From positions 67,757-131,756 of the forward strand of contig NZ_MEEX01000009.1 of NCBI RefSeq assembly GCF_001724605.1: a DNA stretch of 64,000 bases, in the 5' to 3' direction. Positions 54,455-62,409 of the stretch are shown here, in pieces. Made by a program: the position numbers and the translations under genes. The notes beneath the pieces were generated by a model. It saw nothing but the letters and a program-made list of their open reading frames with translations, had not been told where the DNA came from and did no database searches. Position 1 is the first letter of the stretch. Every line of letters starts with the position of its first letter. The DNA is from Phenylobacterium sp. SCN 70-31 (lineage in GTDB: Bacteria; Pseudomonadota; Alphaproteobacteria; Caulobacterales; Caulobacteraceae).

Positions 54455-55471
54455 ATGCGTAAGCTTCTCATCGGCGCTGCGGTCGCGGCGCTTCTCACGC
54501 CGGCCGTGGCCAGTGCGGACATTCTCGTCTCCGCGAATGGCACCACCCGGATCGGCCTGAACGCCGACGGCTCGCTCAACGTCAATTCGCCCACCGGCGG
54601 CGTTGTCGGCCTGGGCTACAATTTCGCCGGACAAGGCGGGATCTCGGGCTTCTACGACGCCCTGTCGCCCGGTTGCTATTGCGAGGCCTGGGGCGTTTCC
54701 GCCGACGGCGTCGGCGGCCAGGTGGGCCGTGAGACGGGCAACCAGAACATCATCGTCAACGCCTCCAGCTCCACGGCGACGTCGTTCACCTCCAACACCG
54801 AGCTGGCCGGCGCCGGCGGTCTCGAAATCTCGCAGACCTATTCGCTTTCGGTGGAGAACGAAGGCGGCGCGCTCTTCAAGAACACCGTCGTGATCACCAA
54901 CAACACGGGCGCCGACATCACCGAGCTGCGGTACGCCCGGGCCATGGACTGGGACGTTCCGCCGACCGAGTTCTCCGAGTACAGCACGTTCGTCGGCACC
55001 GGCACGACGCCGTCCCTTCTCCGTTCGACCAACGACGGCTTCGCCAGCGCCAACCCGCTGGACGCTGTCTTCAACACGGGCATCGGGGGGGTTCCGGTCA
55101 ACAGCGACGGTTCGTTCGGGATCGACGATCACGGCGCGCTCTTCGTGTTCAACTTCGGCCAGCTCCTGGCCGGACAGACCTTCACCTTCAACATCTTCTA
55201 CGGCGCGGCCTCCAACGAGTCCGGGGCTCTGAACCTGCTCTCGCAAATCTCGCCCGAGCTCTACAACCTGGGGCAATCCAGCGAGGGCGGCTACCGCCGC
55301 GACGACCTCCCGACGTTCGTCTTCGCCTTCAACGGCGTGGGTGGCGACATCGTGGTGCCGCCGCCGACGGGCGCCATCCCGGAACCGGCCACCTGGGCGC
55401 TGATGATCGGCGGCTTCGGTCTGGCCGGCGCGTCGCTGCGCCGCCGCCGGTCGAACCTCGGTCTCGCCTAA
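54455..55471 (+). CDS. PEP-CTERM (PEPxxWA type) surface protein
   Basis: 338 residues from ATG 54455. Signal peptide MRKLLIGAAVAALLTPAVASA, then a beta-rich, Gly/Asn/Ser/Thr-rich body (residues about 25-305) with few charges and a Cys pair in PGCYCEAWG. The C-terminus has the sorting signal IPEPATWALMIGGFGLAG followed by ASLRRRR: PEP motif, hydrophobic helix and basic tail. Such proteins are recognised by exosortase and usually go to the surface or the extracellular matrix. No exosortase gene is in the window. A strong terminator follows. Confidence 0.9.
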   Translation: MRKLLIGAAVAALLTPAVASADILVSANGTTRIGLNADGSLNVNSPTGGVVGLGYNFAGQGGISGFYDALSPGCYCEAWGVSADGVGGQVGRETGNQNIIVNASSSTATSFTSNTELAGAGGLEISQTYSLSVENEGGALFKNTVVITNNTGADITELRYARAMDWDVPPTEFSEYSTFVGTGTTPSLLRSTNDGFASANPLDAVFNTGIGGVPVNSDGSFGIDDHGALFVFNFGQLLAGQTFTFNIFYGAASNESGALNLLSQISPELYNLGQSSEGGYRRDDLPTFVFAFNGVGGDIVVPPPTGAIPEPATWALMIGGFGLAGASLRRRRSNLGLA

Positions 55472-55495
55472 GTCTTCGGACCAGAGCATCATGGA

Positions 55496-55525
55496 CGCCG
55501 CCGGCCCCAAGCCGGCGGCGTTTTT
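55496..55525 (+). terminator. intrinsic terminator after the PEP-CTERM gene
   Basis: Perfect 10-bp stem CGCCGCCGGC (55496-55505) and GCCGGCGGCG (55511-55520), five-base loop CCCAA, then TTTTT. It separates the PEP-CTERM transcript from the EpsD-like gene. Confidence 0.92.
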
Positions 55526-55601
55526 GCGCCCGCCGCCCGCCGCGGCGGCGCGCCCTCGCCCACGTATCCCGCCCCACCGGGGCCTTCCAAAGGGAAGCAT
55601 C

Positions 55602-56408
55602 ATGCCCGCGCGCACCGCTGTCATCGTCCTGGCGGCCCTGACGCTCGCCGCCTGTAGCCGCTCCGCCGAGACGCCGGCGAGCCCGGTCGTGGCCACCGTG
55701 GGGTCGGAACCGATCACTCTCGCCGAGGTGCAGTCCGTGCAGCCTGGAGCGACATCCGGCGCCGTGGATCCCGCCGTGCTGGGGCGACTGATCAACCGCC
55801 GCCTGCTCGCCCAGGCTGCGACGGCGGACAAGCTGGATCAGACGCCGGCCTTCGGCTCGGAGATCGAACGGGGCAGCCTGATCACCCGCGCCGACCTCAA
55901 GATTCGCGCCCTGAGCGAGAGCGTCGCAGAGCCGACGGCCCAGGAGATCGACGCGTTCATCGCCGATCGTCCCCAGGCCTTTGCGCGTCGGAAATTCATC
56001 GTCCTGGAGCAGATCACGACACCGAGGCCGAAAGAGCCGCTGGATCTGAAGGGCGAAAGCGTGACCGGCCTGGACCAGATCCAGGCCAGACTCGAGGCCG
56101 CCGGCCTGCCGGCGCAGCGTCAGGTCGTGGTGGTGGATTCGGCCAACACGCCACCCGCCGCGGTCGCCCGCATCACGGGTCTGCCGGCCGGAGCGGTCTT
56201 CGAGATGACCAGCCCGTCGACCGTCACCGAGGCCCGAGTGCTCCAGGTGGTGGACGCGCCGCTCACCGGGGCCGCGGCCCGCGCCGCGGCGACCGCCAGC
56301 CTGAAGGCTCAACGAGCCGCCGATGCGGTGGCCAAGGCGACCGAGACGCTGCGCATCGAAGCCGTCGACAGGATCAAGTTCGAACCCGGCTATTCCGCCA
56401 CCTACTGA
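55602..56408 (+). CDS. EpsD-family peptidyl-prolyl isomerase lipoprotein
   Basis: 268 residues. The start MPARTAVIVLAALTLAACSR is a lipoprotein signal with lipobox LAAC (Cys18 or nearby). The chain follows the SurA/parvulin-like EpsD pattern: VATVGSEPITLAEVQ, LGRLINRRLLAQAATADKLDQTP, and a degenerate rotamase region about 120-215 (RRKFIVLEQI...). EpsD proteins occur in exopolysaccharide/exosortase loci of PEP-CTERM bacteria. Here it lies 131 bases after a PEP-CTERM gene, but a terminator separates them, so it has its own promoter. Confidence 0.8.
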   Translation: MPARTAVIVLAALTLAACSRSAETPASPVVATVGSEPITLAEVQSVQPGATSGAVDPAVLGRLINRRLLAQAATADKLDQTPAFGSEIERGSLITRADLKIRALSESVAEPTAQEIDAFIADRPQAFARRKFIVLEQITTPRPKEPLDLKGESVTGLDQIQARLEAAGLPAQRQVVVVDSANTPPAAVARITGLPAGAVFEMTSPSTVTEARVLQVVDAPLTGAAARAAATASLKAQRAADAVAKATETLRIEAVDRIKFEPGYSATY

Positions 56409-56465
56409 CGCCCGCCTGGACCGTTCGTTGCGTGATCGCTCCGGCGCCGGACGACGAATTGTCTA

Positions 56466-56489
56466 TCGGCGGTTCAACCGAACCGCCGA
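56466..56489. terminator. hairpin between convergent epsD-like gene and purN
   Basis: Perfect 10-bp stem TCGGCGGTTC (56466-56475) and GAACCGCCGA (56480-56489) with an AACC loop. It overlaps the last codons of purN and lies 57 bases past the EpsD-like stop. No T-run in either direction. Confidence 0.5.
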
Positions 56490-57097
56490 AGGCTCGAGGG
56501 CAGCGTCAGGTCGCCGTCCGCCAGGCTGCGCAGCACGTCGACGAAGAACGGCGGCTCCAGCGCCTTGACCCGCGCCTCCAGATCCGCCGCGGTCTCGCCG
56601 GCCCGGACCGGCACCGCGCGCCGAGCGACGACGGCCCCATGGTCGTATTCCTCGTCCACGAGGTGGATGGTCATTCCGGATTCGGCCACGCCGGCCGCGA
56701 TCACGGCGCGATGCACGTTGATCCCGTACATCCCTTCTCCGCCGAACGCCGGCAGGGGACCCGGATGGATGTTCAGGATGCGGCCCTCGTAGCGTCGCAG
56801 GGTCTCGGGCCCGAGCCGGCGCAGGTAGCCCGAGAGCACCACCAGGTCGACACCATGCGCTCCAAGGGCCTCGGCCAGCCGGATGTCGGCGCCTTCGGGA
56901 TCGCCGGCCGTGGGAATGAACAGGCTGGGAATCCCCAGCGCGTCGACCCACCCGAACGCGGGGGTCTCGCGGCGGTTGCCCACCAGCAGGCGCGCGTCGG
57001 CGGCCAGATCGCCCGCCTGGATCGCACGCACGATCGCCTCGGCGCTGGAGCCGTTTCCCGAGGCCAGAAATCCGATCTGAAGTCTCTTTGAAGTCAA
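56474..57097 (-). CDS. purN: phosphoribosylglycinamide formyltransferase-like protein (PurN)
   Basis: 207 residues from TTG 57097, overlapping the stop of the upstream MBL gene. Formyltransferase motifs: GFLASGNGSSAEAIVRAI at the N-terminus, the catalytic Asn and His in LNIHPGPLPAFGG near 107-111, and the Asp in VDEEYDHGAVVA near 146. The loop GEGMYGINVHRAVIAAGV resembles the type seen in Bacteroidota PurN rather than the usual proteobacterial form. It makes formyl-GAR in purine synthesis if canonical. purM is not adjacent, so it may be a second copy. Confidence 0.85.
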   Translation of the reverse strand: MTSKRLQIGFLASGNGSSAEAIVRAIQAGDLAADARLLVGNRRETPAFGWVDALGIPSLFIPTAGDPEGADIRLAEALGAHGVDLVVLSGYLRRLGPETLRRYEGRILNIHPGPLPAFGGEGMYGINVHRAVIAAGVAESGMTIHLVDEEYDHGAVVARRAVPVRAGETAADLEARVKALEPPFFVDVLRSLADGDLTLPSSLRRFG

Positions 57098-57915
57098 ATT
57101 CTTGTCGCCGAAATCTCATGCTCGAACCGCATACCGTCATAAGCCGGTTCGACGCCCGGCGGCAGTTCGCGGACGAGTTGGTCGTAGTCCAGGTCGATGT
57201 GCAGATTGGTGAGGATGGCGCGCCGGGGGCGCACGCGGGCGATCCATTCCAGAGCCAGATCCAGATGCGCATGGGTCGGATGCGGACGCCGGCGCAGGGC
57301 GTCCACGATCCAGACGTCCAGATCGGCCAGCGCCTCGAACGCCGCCTCGTCCAGGCCCACGACGTCGCTGGAATAGGCGACCCCGCCAAAGCGGTAACCG
57401 ACCGAACGGACTCCGCCGTGATCCTGGTCGAAGGTCCGCACGGGAATGGCGCCCGACGGCCCGTCGACGGTCCAGTCGACGCCGTGCGCCGGGATGGCGC
57501 GGCGGTCGCAGATCGCCGGATAGCCGCCCTCGCCTTCGAAGATGTAGCCGAACCTGCGCATCATGCTGGTGTCGGTCGCCGCATCCATCCAGCAGGGAAT
57601 CCGCGCCCGCTGGCGCAGGAAGAACGCCCGTACGTCGTCCAGTCCGTGAACCTGATCGGCATGGTCGTGGGTCAGCAGCACGGCGTCGCACCGCGTCATC
57701 CCCGCTCGCGCGGTCTGGATACGCAGTTCCGGCGAGGCGTCCACGAGCGCCGTCGTCGCCTCGCCCCCGTCCCCCATCCGCCGGACGAGCATCGAGCAGC
57801 GCATACGGAAGTTCTTCGGATTCGCCGGGTCGCAGTCGCCCCAGTCGCCGTCGGCTCGGGGAACGCCGCCCGACGAACCGCATCCCAGGATGGTGATCTC
57901 CAACCGCCCGCTCAT
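57094..57915 (-). CDS. MBL-fold hydrolase (PhnP/RNase Z-like)
   Basis: 273 residues. The start ITILGCGSSGGVPR and the zinc motif LLTHDHADQVHGLDD (HxHxDH) are those of the PhnP-like phosphodiesterase group, as are YSSDVVGLD and ILTNLHIDLDYDQL. The group cleaves cyclic phosphodiesters; the substrate here is unknown. The tatD-MBL pair is conserved in alphaproteobacteria. The ATG overlaps the tatD stop; the stop overlaps the purN start. Confidence 0.88.
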   Translation of the reverse strand: MSGRLEITILGCGSSGGVPRADGDWGDCDPANPKNFRMRCSMLVRRMGDGGEATTALVDASPELRIQTARAGMTRCDAVLLTHDHADQVHGLDDVRAFFLRQRARIPCWMDAATDTSMMRRFGYIFEGEGGYPAICDRRAIPAHGVDWTVDGPSGAIPVRTFDQDHGGVRSVGYRFGGVAYSSDVVGLDEAAFEALADLDVWIVDALRRRPHPTHAHLDLALEWIARVRPRRAILTNLHIDLDYDQLVRELPPGVEPAYDGMRFEHEISATRI

Positions 57916-58688
57916 GGCCGCGGGATCCGGTCGAAGAGGGCGAAGAAGGCGTCCGTGGTCCGCGCTTCGGCCTCGTCCGGCGACCATCCGCGGATCTCCG
58001 CCAGCTTGGCCAGGACGTGGCCGACATAGGCCGGTTCGTTCCGCCGTCCGCGGTAGGGAACGGGCGCCAGGTAGGGGCAGTCGGTCTCCACGATGATCCG
58101 CTCGGCCGGCATCTCGCGGATCACCGCCCGCACGTCGTCGGCCGCCTTGAAGGTGGCGATGCCCGAGACCGAGAACCACGCGCCCAGTTCCGCCGCGCGG
58201 CGCGCCAGCTCCCCGCCCGAGGTGTAGCAGTGCATGAGCAACCGGAACGGTCCGTTGGCGTATTCAGCCTCGAGGATCTCGCCCATCTGGTCGTCGGCTT
58301 CCCGCGTGTGGACCACCAGCGGCAGGCCGGTCTCCCGCGCGGCGGCCACGTGGGCGCGGAAGACCTTGGCCTGGATATCGCGCGGGCTCAGGTCGTAGTG
58401 GAAGTCCAGGCCGCACTCGCCGATCCCCACCACGCGCGGATCGGCCGCCAGCGCCACCAGATCGCCCGGCGACAGCTCGGGGTTCTCCTTGGCCTCGTGC
58501 GGGTGGGTGCCGACGGTGCACCAGATATCGTCCGCGTCGGCCACCGCGCGACAGGCGGTGAAGTTCGACACCCGGTCGCAGATGTTGACCATCAGCCCCA
58601 CACCGGCGCCGCGCGCCCGCTCGATCACCGCATCGCGGTCCTCGTCGAACTGCGGCGCGTGGAGGTTGACGTGGCTGTCGATCAGCAT
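57912..58688 (-). CDS. tatD: TatD-family deoxyribonuclease with altered HxH motif
   Basis: 258 residues, TIM-barrel metal nuclease. Ligands kept: Glu in GIGECGLDFHYD, His in PLVVHTREADD, His in LLMHCYTSGG and Asp in IIVETDCPYLAP. The N-terminal HxH motif (DSHxHLD in the family) reads DSHVNLH, so the second ligand His is Asn; a His two residues later might substitute. It is co-transcribed with holB (17 bases upstream) and the MBL gene. TatD acts in DNA repair or fragmentation. Confidence 0.9.
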   Translation of the reverse strand: MLIDSHVNLHAPQFDEDRDAVIERARGAGVGLMVNICDRVSNFTACRAVADADDIWCTVGTHPHEAKENPELSPGDLVALAADPRVVGIGECGLDFHYDLSPRDIQAKVFRAHVAAARETGLPLVVHTREADDQMGEILEAEYANGPFRLLMHCYTSGGELARRAAELGAWFSVSGIATFKAADDVRAVIREMPAERIIVETDCPYLAPVPYRGRRNEPAYVGHVLAKLAEIRGWSPDEAEARTTDAFFALFDRIPRP

Positions 58689-58705
58689 CGGCGGCGGCCG
58701 GACCT

Positions 58706-59707
58706 TCAGGCTTGGGCCGCCTGTTTCAGCTCCGCGAGGGCCGTGAACAGGGCGTCCGTTCGGTCGAGATTGAGCGCCTCCACCTCGCGCGGCAGGCGTT
58801 GCAGCGTCTCCCACGCCTCCGCCCAGCGATCAAGCGATCCGAACCCTTCGCGCGCCCGGGACGCCGCCAGCGCGTGGACGCGGGCGGAGAGGCGCTCGAA
58901 GAGCAGGGCGAAATGCTGGGCCCCCTCCCCGCCCCGGAAGGAGTCGCTGATCGCCAGCGCGCGGGTGGCGTCGAGGTTGGGCAGGCCGTCAAGGATCTCG
59001 CGGGCCGCATCGTCCATCGCCAGCGCGCCCGAGGCGGCCAGCGCCAGGGCGCGGCCCGGCGCGCCGTCGGCCATGTGCGCCAGCCTGAGCGCCTCCTCGG
59101 GGTTCACGGCGGCCCGGCGCGATACGAAGGCGGTCGCCGCCTCCACGCCCGGCGCGGCGAAGGCCAGCCGGCGGCAACGCGAGCGGATGGTCGGCAGAAG
59201 ACGACCCGGCGCATGGGACGTCATCAGTAGCACGCCCCGCGGCGGCGGCTCCTCCAGGGTCTTCAGGATGGCGTTGGCGGCGTTGACGTTCAGGTCGTCG
59301 GCGGCGTCCACGATGGCCACGCGGTGCGGCGCGCTGGCCGGCGACTTCGAGAAGAACTCGGCCAGCCGCCGGGCGTCGTCCACGGGGATCACCCGCCGGG
59401 GCTTGCCATCCACGCCCTCGCGCTCCAGCACCAGAAGGTCGGGGTGGCTTCGCGCGGCCACCTGGCGGCTGACCGGATGTCCGGGATCGGCGCCCAGGAC
59501 GCCATGCTCGGGCGACGGCGGCGCGCCCAGCAGGCGCCGCGCGGCGCGATAGGCGAAGGTGGCCTTGCCCACGCCTTCGGGTCCGGTCAGCAGCCAGGCG
59601 TGGTGCAGCCGCCCGCGCGTTCGCGCCGCCTCGAACGCGGTTTCCGCGGCCTCCTGGCCTTCGAGATCGTAGACGTCCCGGGGATGCGTGGGCGTGTCGT
59701 CAGGCAT
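58706..59707 (-). CDS. holB: DNA polymerase III subunit delta prime
   Basis: 333 residues. The clamp-loader AAA+ fold: HAWLLTGPEGVGKATFAYRAARRLL near the start, AIVDAADDLNVNAANAILKTLEEPP, and TIRSRCRRLAF (SRC motif). Delta prime is the rigid stator of the clamp loader. It overlaps tmk by eight bases. The metG gene often found between holB and tatD is missing here. Confidence 0.93.
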   Translation of the reverse strand: MPDDTPTHPRDVYDLEGQEAAETAFEAARTRGRLHHAWLLTGPEGVGKATFAYRAARRLLGAPPSPEHGVLGADPGHPVSRQVAARSHPDLLVLEREGVDGKPRRVIPVDDARRLAEFFSKSPASAPHRVAIVDAADDLNVNAANAILKTLEEPPPRGVLLMTSHAPGRLLPTIRSRCRRLAFAAPGVEAATAFVSRRAAVNPEEALRLAHMADGAPGRALALAASGALAMDDAAREILDGLPNLDATRALAISDSFRGGEGAQHFALLFERLSARVHALAASRAREGFGSLDRWAEAWETLQRLPREVEALNLDRTDALFTALAELKQAAQA

Positions 59708-60335
59708 GGGCCGGCAGCCTGGCCTCCACCGCAGCCCAGACCGCGGCCTCGACCGCCTCGATGGAAGCGGCCGCGTCGATGGTCGCGCACCGGTCGGGTT
59801 CGGCGGCGGCGATCGTCTGGAAGGCCTTCCTGAGGCGCTGATGGAACGCGAGCCCCTTGGATTCGAACCGCATTTCCGAGCCCGCCCGCGCCTCCGCCCG
59901 CGCCAGCCCCACCTCGGCCGGCAGGTCGAACATGAGGGTGAGGTCCGGCCGGGTATCCTCCACGATGAAGGATTCCAGCGCCGAGATCAGGCCCGGGTCC
60001 GTGCCGCCCGCCGCCCCCTGGTAGGCCCGCGTGGAGTCGGCGAACCGATCGCAGATCACCCAGGCCCCCCGCGCCAGCGCCGGACGGATCACCCGCTCGA
60101 TGTGGTCCCGCCGCGCCGCGTACATCAGCAGCGTCTCGGTGACCGGGCTCCACCGGTCGGCGGATCCGCGCAGCACCAGATCCCGGATGCTCTCGGCGCC
60201 CGGCGAACCGCCGGGTTCGCGCGTAGCCACCACCTCGCGTCCCTGACCCTCTAGGCGGGCGGCCAGTCGGCGGAGCTGGGTGGATTTCCCCGCCCCCTCC
60301 CCGCCTTCGAAGGTGATGAACCGGCCGCGCGTCAC
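59700..60335 (-). CDS. tmk: thymidylate kinase
   Basis: 211 residues from GTG 60335 (TRGRFITFEGGEGAGKST); TTG 60344 is the alternative. P-loop EGGEGAGKSTQ, DR-type motif ICDRFADSTRAYQG, and the LID-like ARAEARAGSEMRFESKG. It phosphorylates dTMP. It is followed by holB with eight bases of overlap and preceded by rlpA about 40 bases upstream on the same strand. Confidence 0.94.
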   Translation of the reverse strand: MTRGRFITFEGGEGAGKSTQLRRLAARLEGQGREVVATREPGGSPGAESIRDLVLRGSADRWSPVTETLLMYAARRDHIERVIRPALARGAWVICDRFADSTRAYQGAAGGTDPGLISALESFIVEDTRPDLTLMFDLPAEVGLARAEARAGSEMRFESKGLAFHQRLRKAFQTIAAAEPDRCATIDAAASIEAVEAAVWAAVEARLPAHA

Positions 60336-60377
60336 GCCGACCAAATTGGCCGGTTCGGCGCGGAAGTCCAGCGGCGC

Positions 60378-61379
60378 CTAGAACATGCGCACGACGCGCG
60401 CCTCGGTGAATCCGATCTCGGCCACGCGGTCGCGCAGGGCGTAGGCCGCCGCCTCGTCGGCGGGCGCCGGCAGCACCACGCGATACAGGGTCCTGCCGTC
60501 CAGTTGCAGAGGCTCGATCGACGCGCTGCCCGCGGTGGAGAGCTGGTCGACGGCCCTCTGGGCGTTGGCCGGATTCGAGAAGGCCCCGGCCTGAATCCGC
60601 AGGGCGGACGGCGACGCCGGAACGGCCGGCGCGGCGGCGTAGGCCTGATACGCCGCGGGCGGGGTCGATGAGGGGATCGCAGGCGGGATCGGCGCGTCCG
60701 AGATCGCCGCGCCGGTCACCGGCGGCAGCGCCGTCTCGGTGACGACTTCACGCGCCGGGGGACGATAGGTCTGGGCGGGGGGCGAGGTCGCAGCCTGGGA
60801 AGCGACCTGGGAAGCGGCCGCATAGGGCGCGGCGCTGGCCACCCGGACGCCTTCGGTGCGACCGGTGAGCGGCGCGGGGCCGAGGTATCGCACCCGCACG
60901 TTCGCCAGGCCCTCGCGATGGAAGCCGAGCTGGATCGCCGCTTCCTGGGACAGGTCGATGATCCGGTTGTCGTGGAAGGGACCGCGATCGTTCACCCGCA
61001 CCGTCAGCTTGCGGCCGTTGTCGAGGTTCGTCACCTCCACCATCGAAGGCAGCGGCAACGTCGTGTGGGCGGCCGACACGGCGTTCATGTCGAAGATCTC
61101 GCCGTTGGCGGTGGACTTCAGGTGGAACTGCCGGCCGTACCACGAGGCCATGCCACGCTGGTCGTAGTCGGGCTGTTCGCGCGGCACGTACCAGATGCCG
61201 TTCACCTGATAGGGCTGCCCCACCTTGCGGGCGCCTGCGCCCGCGACCGGGCCCGGCTTTCCGGCCCCCGCCTGGCTGGGATAGCGCGGCTGCACGCTGG
61301 CGCAGGCCGCCAGCGAGGCGCCGGCCGCCAGGATCACCGCCAGACGCATAGGCGTCGCCGCCCTCGGACTCAGGATCAT
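60378..61379 (-). CDS. rlpA: septal ring lytic transglycosylase RlpA with SPOR domain
   Basis: 333 residues from ATG 61379, which has a GGAGG site six bases upstream; an ATG ten codons on is possible. Lipoprotein signal with lipobox LAAC (AVILAAGASLAACAS). The double-psi barrel has GMASWYGRQFHLKSTANGE, the Asp in VRVNDRGPFHDNRIIDLS and a Pro/Ala linker. The C-terminal SPOR domain (IQAGAFSNPANAQRAVDQL) binds denuded glycan at the division site. It starts the rlpA-tmk-holB-tatD group. A CtrA-like box lies 40-56 bases upstream. Confidence 0.92.
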   Translation of the reverse strand: MILSPRAATPMRLAVILAAGASLAACASVQPRYPSQAGAGKPGPVAGAGARKVGQPYQVNGIWYVPREQPDYDQRGMASWYGRQFHLKSTANGEIFDMNAVSAAHTTLPLPSMVEVTNLDNGRKLTVRVNDRGPFHDNRIIDLSQEAAIQLGFHREGLANVRVRYLGPAPLTGRTEGVRVASAAPYAAASQVASQAATSPPAQTYRPPAREVVTETALPPVTGAAISDAPIPPAIPSSTPPAAYQAYAAAPAVPASPSALRIQAGAFSNPANAQRAVDQLSTAGSASIEPLQLDGRTLYRVVLPAPADEAAAYALRDRVAEIGFTEARVVRMF

Positions 61380-61419
61380 GCTTGCCTCCGACTCGTCGGT
61401 CGAAGGTGGGCGCCTAACC

Positions 61420-61435
61420 TTGAAACAGGGTTAAC
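61420..61435 (-). promoter_or_regulatory. CtrA-like box ahead of rlpA
   Basis: TTGA-N7-TTAAC (plus strand, 61420-61435) matches the CtrA consensus TTAA-N7-TTAAC at all but one base. It is 41 bases from the rlpA ATG. Spacing and gene function (septation) suit cell-cycle control, but the site is predicted only. Confidence 0.4.
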
Positions 61436-61457
61436 CAGGCGTTGCCGGCGCAAAGGC

Positions 61458-61494
61458 GCGCAGCCCGCCCGCAGGCGTCGCGGTCGGGCTGCGC
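61458..61494 (-). terminator. hairpin between the SDR gene and rlpA
   Basis: Perfect 10-bp stem GCGCAGCCCG (61458-61467) and CGGGCTGCGC (61485-61494) with a 17-base loop that has a further CCGC/GCGG stem. It lies just past the SDR stop on the minus strand, followed by a short TTT. Likely ends the SDR transcript before rlpA. Confidence 0.6.
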
Positions 61495-61501
61495 ATGGGG
61501 C

Positions 61502-62275
61502 CTATTTCGTGGTGTAGCCGCCGTTCACCAGGATCGTCTGGCCGGTCATCCACCACCCTTCCGAGACCAGGAAGCGGATGTGGGGCACGATGTCCTCGAT
61601 GTCGGTCAGGCCGGTCTTCGAGAGCCCCGACAAGGCCGCGGCGGACTTGTGGTAGGCCTGCGCCTCGGGCTCCTCCTGGCCGTAGAAGAACGGCGTGTCC
61701 ATCGGGCCGGGGCCGATGGCGGTCACCGAGATCCCCCGCCCGCCGAACTCCTTGGCGGCGGCCCGGGTGAAGTGCTCCACCGGCGCCTTGGTCCCCGCAT
61801 AGCTCGCGTAGAACGGTGTGAAGGCGCCCAGCAGCGAGGTGACGAGCGTACAGATCTTGCCGTTGTCCGCCACATGCCGGCCCGCCTCCTTGAGGAAGAA
61901 GAAGGCGCTCTTGGCGTTGACCGCGCTCATCTCGTCGTACTCGGCTTCCGAGATGTCGAGGATCGGCTTCTTCAGCACCTTGCCGACGGTGTTGATGGCG
62001 ATGTCCGGCCGGCCGATCGCCGCGACGGCGTCACGGAACAGCGTCTCCATGGCGGCCGCGCCGGTCAGGTCGGCCTGGAACGCAACGGCTTCCGCGCCGG
62101 CGGCCTTCACGGCCGCGACGGTCGCCTCGGCGTCGGCCCGGGCGGCCGCGCTGTTGTAGTGGATCGCGATCGCCTTCGCCCCGTGTTCGGCGAGGTCCCG
62201 GGCGATCAGGCCGCCGAGGTTCTTGCCGCCACCCGCGATGATGGCCGTCTTTCCCTTGATGCCGTGATCGGCCAT
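61502..62275 (-). CDS. short-chain dehydrogenase/reductase
   Basis: 257 residues from ATG 62275. Rossmann motif IIAGGGKNLGGLIAR (variant of TGxxxGxG), INTVGKV in place of NNAG, catalytic Ser in LVTSLLG, and YAGTK for the Tyr/Lys pair. C-terminal WWMTGQTILVNGGY is typical of FabG-like SDRs. NAD(P)-dependent reduction of an unknown substrate. It is divergent from a LysR regulator, a common regulator-target arrangement. Confidence 0.9.
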   Translation of the reverse strand: MADHGIKGKTAIIAGGGKNLGGLIARDLAEHGAKAIAIHYNSAAARADAEATVAAVKAAGAEAVAFQADLTGAAAMETLFRDAVAAIGRPDIAINTVGKVLKKPILDISEAEYDEMSAVNAKSAFFFLKEAGRHVADNGKICTLVTSLLGAFTPFYASYAGTKAPVEHFTRAAAKEFGGRGISVTAIGPGPMDTPFFYGQEEPEAQAYHKSAAALSGLSKTGLTDIEDIVPHIRFLVSEGWWMTGQTILVNGGYTTK

Positions 62276-62365
62276 GTCGAATCTCCGTGAGCCTGTCAGG
62301 CCGCGCGGCGCGGCCGTTCCTGAGCCCAACTTACAGTCTGGATTCTGGAGATAGAGCGCGCCAGT

Positions 62366-62394
62366 TTGACATCATTGGTCAGAGATATCGAACA
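62366..62394 (+). promoter_or_regulatory. candidate lysR promoter
   Basis: TTGACA at 62366-62371 is a good -35; GATATC at 62384-62389 is a poor -10 at short spacing, with CGAACA at 17-base spacing as the alternative. It lies in the 134-base gap between the SDR and LysR genes, where LysR would be expected to bind. Confidence 0.35.
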
Positions 62395-62409
62395 AACAGG
62401 GCGCCGCGC

